Program-made: the position numbers and the translations under genes
Notes under the pieces: model-generated
What the model saw: the letters and a program-made list of their open reading frames with translations, nothing else
Told to the model about the DNA's origin: nothing
Databases searched by the model: none
Shown here: positions 59,037 to 64,000 of the stretch, piece by piece
Layout: the number at the start of each line of letters is the position of its first letter
How positions within the stretch are numbered: the stretch's first letter is position 1
From: SIG455 sp045589495
GTDB lineage: Bacteria; Bacillota; Clostridia; UMGS1810
Direction: 5' to 3'
DNA: 64,000 nt
Assembly: GCA_045589495.1 (NCBI GenBank)
Contig: JAZNPF010000016.1
Coordinates: 1 to 64,000 of the forward strand

Positions 59037-60338
59037 ATGAAATCTATATGGAATAACATTGAAAAAACGGAATTTAGTACGCTTCAGGGTGATGTAAAAA
59101 CTGATGTTTTGATTATTGGCGGAGGGTTATGCGGAATATTATGTGCATATATGTTAAAAAATGCAGGCGTGGATTGTATTTTGGTTGACGCAGATAGAAT
59201 ATGTGAAGGTATAACAAACGCAACTACCGCTAAGATTACGGTCCAGCACGGTCTTATATATAATGATATAATCAAAAAGTATGGGGTTGAGAAAGCACAT
59301 CTTTATTACACAAGTCAAAAGAGTGCCTTTGATATGCTGAAAAAAATTGCATATAAAGAAAACAATGATTTTAAAATCTGCGATTCTTTTGTATATTCAT
59401 TAAATGACAGAAAACTAATAGAAGAAGAAATTAAGGCGTTAGATTTGATTGGATGTAAAGCTGAATTTTGTGAAAATACAGAATTACCTTTTAGTATTGC
59501 AGGTGCTGTTAAGATGCAAAATCAGGCAAAATTTCAACCGTTAAAATTTGCGTATGCAATATCAAGGGAATTGAAAATATATGAAAATACTAAAGTTCTC
59601 AAATTAAAATCCAACACAGCAATCACAGAAAGAGGAAAAATTAAGGCAAAAAAAATTATTGTGGCAACACATTTCCCATTTATTAACAAACACGGCTGGT
59701 ATTTTCTTAAAATGTATCAGCACAGGTCATACGTACTTGCGTTGGAAAATGCACAAAATATTAAAGATATGTATGTTAATGAGGGAAAAAATGGTTTGTC
59801 TTTCAGAAGTTATGGTGATTTGTTGTTGCTTGGTGGTGGAAGCCACCGCACAGGTAACCAAGGCGGAAATTGGAAAGAACTTCAGCGGTTTGCAGAAAAA
59901 TATTATCCGAATGCAAAAGAGGTTGGTCGATGGGCGACTCAGGATTGTATGACGCTTGATTCTATTCCGTATATTGGTAATTACTCAAAATCCACTCCTG
60001 ATTTATATGTGGCAACAGGATTCAACAAATGGGGAATGACATCATCAATGGTTTCAGCAATGATTTTAACAGATATGGTATGCGGAAGAAGGAATGAATA
60101 TGAAGATGTTTATTCTCCATCCAGAACCGTATTTCATCCACAACTTGCAGTAAATATGTTTGAATCTGTAAAAGGTCTGATTACACCAACCACACCAAGA
60201 TGTCCTCACATGGGATGCGCATTAAAATATAATAAACAGGAACATTCATGGGATTGTCCATGCCATGGCTCAAGATTCGATGAAACTGGAAAACTGATGG
60301 ATAATCCGGCGACAGAAGATAAGTCGAAATTAAAGTAA
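59037..60338 (+). CDS. FAD-dependent oxidoreductase fused to a Rieske [2Fe-2S] domain
   Basis: 433 residues from the ATG with GAGGTGA. Residues 15-360 are a DAO-type FAD domain with IIGGGLCGILCAYML (20-35) and a C-terminal Rossmann return. Residues 380-433 hold a Rieske motif, CPHMGC and CPCHGSRFD. Such proteins occur in Bacillus (YhfW-like) and anaerobes; the electron partner is unknown. The tail is short, so the Rieske fold is complete but minimal. It is a single gene after glnA. Confidence 0.9.
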   Translation: MKSIWNNIEKTEFSTLQGDVKTDVLIIGGGLCGILCAYMLKNAGVDCILVDADRICEGITNATTAKITVQHGLIYNDIIKKYGVEKAHLYYTSQKSAFDMLKKIAYKENNDFKICDSFVYSLNDRKLIEEEIKALDLIGCKAEFCENTELPFSIAGAVKMQNQAKFQPLKFAYAISRELKIYENTKVLKLKSNTAITERGKIKAKKIIVATHFPFINKHGWYFLKMYQHRSYVLALENAQNIKDMYVNEGKNGLSFRSYGDLLLLGGGSHRTGNQGGNWKELQRFAEKYYPNAKEVGRWATQDCMTLDSIPYIGNYSKSTPDLYVATGFNKWGMTSSMVSAMILTDMVCGRRNEYEDVYSPSRTVFHPQLAVNMFESVKGLITPTTPRCPHMGCALKYNKQEHSWDCPCHGSRFDETGKLMDNPATEDKSKLK

Positions 60339-60429
60339 TTACACAAAAATGTAATAATGTCAGGATTGTATAAAGCGGTTAATAGTGCTTTTGTGTATGT
60401 ATATTCAGAGCAGAAGCAACATACTTCTC

Positions 60430-60460
60430 AAAAGACAAGCTTCAACCTTGTCTTTTTTGT
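60430..60460 (+). terminator. Terminator after the FAD/Rieske gene
   Basis: Perfect 10-bp stem AAAAGACAAG/CTTGTCTTTT (60430-60439 and 60447-60456), T-run. Confidence 0.82.
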
Positions 60461-60564
60461 TATATATGTAACATTTTATTACGCATTTATGGCTGATTTT
60501 AATCAATAATCCAAAAATATGATAATTTATTGATATAATTTGATAAGAAATAATGCAGTTGTAA

Positions 60565-60573
60565 TGGTATAAT
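60565..60573 (+). promoter_or_regulatory. Extended -10 promoter of the sugar-use operon
   Basis: TGG-TATAAT (60565-60573) with weak -35. Transcription would start near 60580, downstream of the ATG at 60575, which rules that ATG out as start codon. Confidence 0.6.
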
Positions 60574-60604
60574 AATGTTAGAATTGCACAAGGTGGTGAA
60601 TACT

Positions 60605-61534
60605 ATTTTTATAGGTGTAGATATAGGAGGAACAAAATGTGCTGTCGTTAAAAGTGATAATAACGGCAGGATACTTGATAAAGTGAAATTCCCCACAACA
60701 AATGTTGATGAAACTCTGAATAATATTATTTCTTCAGTAGAGAAATACGGTGCAGCGGATGCAATAGGTATCAGTTGCGGTGGACCTTTAGATTCGGATA
60801 ACGGAATAATTATGTCTCCTCCAAACCTTATAGGCTGGGATAATATACATATTGTGAAAATTCTTGAAGATAAATTTGCAATTCCTGCATTTTTGCAAAA
60901 TGATGCTAATGCTTGTGCACTTGCTGAATGGAAAATAGGAGCCGGTAAAGGCACAAAGAATATGATTTTTTTGACATTTGGCACAGGTCTTGGAGCAGGA
61001 ATTATTTTAAATGGTAATTTGTATAACGGAACAAATGGAAACGCAGGAGAAGTCGGACACGTGCGTCTTGAAAATTTTGGCCCCGTAGGTTATGGTAAAA
61101 TAGGTTCTTTTGAAGGATTTTGCAGTGGCAGCGGGATTGCTCAAATGGGAAAAACTTACGCTTTGTCTCAGTTTCAGATGGGTAAGAAGGTGTCTTTTTG
61201 TAAAAATGCAGATATGCTTGACGATATAACTGCCAAAAGCATTGCCGAATATGCAGCAAATGGATATGAAGATGCAAAGCACATCTATGACTTATGCGGA
61301 GAAAAACTTGGAAAAGGACTTTCTGTTTTAATTGATATTCTGAATCCTGAAATGATTGTAATTGGAAGTATATTTGCAAGATGTGAAAGTATGCTTCGTG
61401 AAAAAATGGAGTCAGTTTTAAAAAAAGAGTGCTTACCGTTTAATTTGGATGTATGTAAAATTGTTCCGGCGATGTTAGGCGAAGAAATAGGGGATTATGC
61501 CGGCATTGCTGTTGCTATAAATGGTATATCATAA
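60605..61534 (+). CDS. ROK-family sugar kinase, possible ATT start
   Basis: About 309 residues. IGVDIGGTK at the N-terminus binds ATP; the catalytic Asp lies in QNDANACALAEW; GEVGHVR follows. The zinc Cys motif of most ROK kinases is absent (a FEGFCSGSGIA replaces it), as in some NagK/ManNAc kinases. AAGGTGGTGA (60590-60599) is spaced 5 nt before an ATT that would give MFIGVDIGGTK. The frame also has GTG at 60593 and 60596 without a ribosome site, and ATG at 60575 before the likely transcription start. First gene of a sugar operon. Confidence 0.85.
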   Translation: MFIGVDIGGTKCAVVKSDNNGRILDKVKFPTTNVDETLNNIISSVEKYGAADAIGISCGGPLDSDNGIIMSPPNLIGWDNIHIVKILEDKFAIPAFLQNDANACALAEWKIGAGKGTKNMIFLTFGTGLGAGIILNGNLYNGTNGNAGEVGHVRLENFGPVGYGKIGSFEGFCSGSGIAQMGKTYALSQFQMGKKVSFCKNADMLDDITAKSIAEYAANGYEDAKHIYDLCGEKLGKGLSVLIDILNPEMIVIGSIFARCESMLREKMESVLKKECLPFNLDVCKIVPAMLGEEIGDYAGIAVAINGIS

Positions 61535-61601
61535 GTCTTGTGAAATATCCATTCATTAAGAATGGCGATAGTAAAACATATAATAAAAAGGGGATATCAA
61601 A

Positions 61602-62336
61602 ATGAAAAAAGGTTTAGTTTCGATTACATTTCGTCAAAAATCTCCGGAGGAAGTTATTGAATTAGTAAAAAATGCCGGACTTGCTTCTATTGAGTGGGGA
61701 GGAGATGTTCAGGTTCCTCACGGTGATATTGAAATTGCAAAGCGTGTAGGTAAATTGACCCGAGAAGCCGGTATTGAGGTTTCGTCTTATGGTTCATATT
61801 ATAACTACCACGCATATTACTATGATCATTCGAAAGATTCTACATTTGAAGGAACTCTTAATTCTGCTATTGCGTTGGGAACAAAAATCATTCGTGTTTG
61901 GGCGGGAATTAAGAATTTTGATGAAACAACAGAAGAAGAGAGAAAACCAATTTATGATAATCTTAAATATGCTGTAGAAAAAGCCGACAAGCATGGTATT
62001 ACTATTGCTACAGAGTTTCATCCGAATACTCTTACCAATACGCCTGAAGGTGCTGAAGAAACTCTTGCAAATGTGCCCGGTCTTAAAACCTATTGGCAGC
62101 CTTTGTACGACCGTTCTTTAGAAACAGAGTGTGAAATTATTAAAAAATTCGGCAAAGATATTGTTAATGCACACTTGCCCGGAAGAGATACACTTGCGGC
62201 AATTAAAGACCGTATAGGAGTATATATTGAACATCTTGAAAAATATACAAACTCCCATTCGCTTCTTATAGAATTTGTAAAGGATGGAAATGTAGAACAA
62301 TTTTTTGAAGATGCAAAAATCTTTACAAATATTTAA
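61602..62336 (+). CDS. Sugar phosphate isomerase/epimerase (AP-endonuclease 2-like TIM barrel)
   Basis: 244 residues. The xylose isomerase-like barrel is visible from SIEWGGDVQVPHGD, VSSYGSYYNYHAYY, GTKIIRVWAG, TIATEFHPNTLTN and a late LLIEFVKDG. Metal-binding Glu and His lie in EFHPN and NAHLPGR. It probably interconverts hexulose or related sugars. It lies between a ROK kinase and a SIS isomerase. AAAGGGG precedes the ATG. Confidence 0.85.
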   Translation: MKKGLVSITFRQKSPEEVIELVKNAGLASIEWGGDVQVPHGDIEIAKRVGKLTREAGIEVSSYGSYYNYHAYYYDHSKDSTFEGTLNSAIALGTKIIRVWAGIKNFDETTEEERKPIYDNLKYAVEKADKHGITIATEFHPNTLTNTPEGAEETLANVPGLKTYWQPLYDRSLETECEIIKKFGKDIVNAHLPGRDTLAAIKDRIGVYIEHLEKYTNSHSLLIEFVKDGNVEQFFEDAKIFTNI

Positions 62337-62377
62337 CTGCATATAACAAAATTGTTAGTTTACTGTGAGGTGATAAA

Positions 62378-63001
62378 ATGTTGGAAGATTTAATAACGAG
62401 ATATCCGACTTTAAGTTCGTGCAAAAAACAGATTTCTGATGCAACTGATATTTTATACAACTCATTTTCGCAAGGCGGAAAACTTTTGATTTGCGGTAAC
62501 GGCGGAAGTTGTTCGGATTGCGAGCATATAACGGGCGAATTGATGAAAGGGTTTATGCAAAAACGGCCTTTATCAGATGCAATAAAAAAAGAGTTTTTTA
62601 ATGTGTTTGGTGATGACGGAGAGAATATTGCATCAAAGTTGCAAGGTGCACTTCCTACGATTTCCCTGCCATCGCAAAGCGGAATTATATCTGCATTTGC
62701 TAATGATGTAGATCCTGAACTTGTATATGCCCAACTCGTATGGGGATATGGCATTGATAATGATGTTTTGATTGCTATGTCTACTTCTGGTAATTCTAAA
62801 AACATAATAAAAGCTTGTATGGTTGCAAAAATTAAGGGAATGAAAATTATCGGTTTTACAGGTGAAAATCCGTGTAAACTTGATGAATTTGGAGATGTTG
62901 TAATTCACGTTCCTGAAACTGAAACATATAAAATACAAGAATTGCATTTGCCTGTATATCATTGGATATGTGCAGAACTTGAGAAACGCTTTTTTGGATA
63001 A
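62378..63001 (+). CDS. SIS-domain phosphoheptose isomerase-like protein (GmhA type)
   Basis: 207 residues, single SIS domain. LLICGNGGSCSDCEHITGELMKGF (about 36-59), SANDVD-like FANDVDPE, and MSTSGNSKNIIKAC are the GmhA signatures. GmhA makes D-glycero-heptose phosphate, but here it sits in a sugar-uptake operon, so it may isomerise another ketose phosphate. An insertion of about 25 residues (KKEFFNVFGDDGEN) distinguishes it from typical GmhA. It lies 24 bp before the permease gene. Confidence 0.85.
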   Translation: MLEDLITRYPTLSSCKKQISDATDILYNSFSQGGKLLICGNGGSCSDCEHITGELMKGFMQKRPLSDAIKKEFFNVFGDDGENIASKLQGALPTISLPSQSGIISAFANDVDPELVYAQLVWGYGIDNDVLIAMSTSGNSKNIIKACMVAKIKGMKIIGFTGENPCKLDEFGDVVIHVPETETYKIQELHLPVYHWICAELEKRFFG

Positions 63002-63024
63002 TCATACGGAAAGGAATGTAGTAA

Positions 63025-63993
63025 ATGAAAACAAATGTAAAAGTCAAAAGAACTCCGTCTATTTATACTAGGGACACAATTAAAAAAGATTTTAAATTAA
63101 ACTGGCCAATTTATTTGATTGCGCTGCCTGTGATTGCGTGGTACATAATATTTTGTTATGTGCCAATGACGGGTATATTGATGTCGTTTCAAAACTTCCA
63201 GTTTAATGTAAAGTATAACTTTTTCGAGAATATTTTACATAGCGAATGGGTTGGATTTGATCAATTCCGTTCATTATTTAATTCAATATATTTTGGCAGA
63301 GTGTTATCAAACACTTTACGTATAAGTATTGCCAGTCTGGTGTTTTGTTTCCCTGCACCGATTATTTTGGCTTTACTGGTTAATGAACTGACAAATGAAA
63401 AATTCAAACGTGTAACACAAACAATTTCATATATGCCACATTTTATATCTATGGTTGTAATTTGCGGTATGATAAAAGATTTTACATCTGATACGGGCTT
63501 TGTAAGTGTATTTTTATCAAAGATGATTGGGACAGAACCTGTTAATATGTTGCTTGATCCGGAATTATTTTTGCCAGTATATATAGTATCAGATATTTGG
63601 CAGGAATCAGGATGGAATATGATTATCTATCTTGCAGCACTTTCCGGTATTGATCCCTGTCTTTACGAAGCGGCTGTAGTAGACGGCGCAAATAAATGGA
63701 AGCAGGCATTACACGTTACGCTTCCTGGAATATTACCTACAATTGTTATAATGCTTATTATGAGAGTTGGACATATACTTAATGTATCTTTTGAAAAGGT
63801 ATTGTTGCTTTACAATGATTTAACTGCCGAAAAAGCAGAGGTTATTTCTACATTTGTTTATAAACGCGGTCTTTTAAACAGAGAATGGAGTTTCTCGGTG
63901 GCTGTTGGATTATTTAATTCTGTTGTGAATTTTATATTACTTATGGTTGTTAATAAAATATGCGCAAAAACAACCGAAACAAGTTTGTGGTAA
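63025..63993 (+). CDS. ABC transporter permease, LplB/YtcP (carbohydrate) type
   Basis: 322 residues, complete, with six hydrophobic segments. The EAA loop EAAVVDGANKWKQALHVTLPGI (about 212-233) contacts the ATPase. The N-terminal PVIAWYIIFCYVPMTGILMSFQNF is typical of the LplB class, which imports oligosaccharides with a CUT1-like system. The ribosome site is GAAAGGAA. A possible next gene starts at 63995 (ATGCAT) and runs off the window; by context a second permease (LplC type). Confidence 0.9.
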   Translation: MKTNVKVKRTPSIYTRDTIKKDFKLNWPIYLIALPVIAWYIIFCYVPMTGILMSFQNFQFNVKYNFFENILHSEWVGFDQFRSLFNSIYFGRVLSNTLRISIASLVFCFPAPIILALLVNELTNEKFKRVTQTISYMPHFISMVVICGMIKDFTSDTGFVSVFLSKMIGTEPVNMLLDPELFLPVYIVSDIWQESGWNMIIYLAALSGIDPCLYEAAVVDGANKWKQALHVTLPGILPTIVIMLIMRVGHILNVSFEKVLLLYNDLTAEKAEVISTFVYKRGLLNREWSFSVAVGLFNSVVNFILLMVVNKICAKTTETSLW

Positions 63994-64000
63994 GATGCAT

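Noticed and set aside
1..64000. CRISPR arrays, phage or transposase genes
   Set aside because: No evenly spaced repeats, integrase, transposase or phage structural genes were seen on either strand.

Overview
The window reads as an AT-rich, spore-forming, anaerobic member of the Clostridia, possibly from an animal gut. Support comes from AGGAGG-type ribosome sites, frequent TTG and GTG starts, the Firmicute ybxF-rpsL-rpsG-fusA-tuf block, sporulation-linked genes (CotJC/Mn-catalase, YtaF, a SpoIID-like cell-wall protein), a desulfoferrodoxin, and a short-chain dehydrogenase close to clostridial 7-alpha-hydroxysteroid dehydrogenases. No phage, insertion sequence, CRISPR array or rRNA gene was seen. 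Most of the sequence is a normal chromosome of short operons with clear sigma-A promoters and intrinsic terminators.

Layout. 0-1.3 kb: peroxide/superoxide defence operon (thioredoxin reductase-like, AhpC, superoxide reductase), divergent from an MFS exporter plus HSDH-like dehydrogenase (1.3-3.5 kb). 3.6-4.2 kb: ferritin. 4.2-4.7 kb: non-coding with three hairpins. 4.8-7.9 kb: thiamine salvage operon (thiM-thiE-HAD/thiD) under a TPP riboswitch with terminator. 8.1-8.7 kb: CotJC. 8.9-14.1 kb: ROK repressor, ceramidase-like hydrolase, DegT aminotransferase and Gfo/Idh oxidoreductase, with a shared candidate operator. 14.2-18.2 kb: TetR regulator and a DapA-like/NAD-epimerase/M20 operon with paired operators. 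18.4-22.1 kb: manA, a ClC-type channel, a CPA antiporter and tRNA-Ser. 22.3-27.2 kb: translation operon. 27.3-29.2 kb: deacetylase-like protein divergent from an AraC regulator. 29.2-31.6 kb: three-gene peptidoglycan-binding cluster. 31.7-35 kb: tRNA-Arg, LTA-synthase-like sulfatase, MFS.

35.0-37.1 kb holds what I consider the most interesting signal: a 20-residue leader peptide with eight Tyr/Phe codons, an antiterminator and a terminator directly upstream of aroF-tyrA, i.e. a candidate ribosome-mediated aromatic attenuator. 37.1-42 kb: ytaF, then a capsule/exopolysaccharide control cluster (Wzz, tyrosine kinase with an extreme Tyr tail, PHP phosphatase, SLH protein, VanZ). 42-45 kb: radA and a processive GT2. 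45-47 kb: thrS without T-box. 47.1-54 kb: purE-F-M-N, stand-alone IMP cyclohydrolase, stand-alone AICAR transformylase, purD. 54-60.4 kb: cysK, ferredoxin-type aldo/keto reductase, DUF1893, DUF1294, cupin, glnA, FAD/Rieske oxidoreductase. 60.5-64 kb: start of a sugar-use operon (ROK kinase, TIM-barrel isomerase, SIS isomerase, LplB-type permease) that runs off the right edge.

All statements are from reading the sequence and recalling families. No database search, folding or alignment program was run. Base-pairings, promoter spacings and residue numbers were counted by hand.
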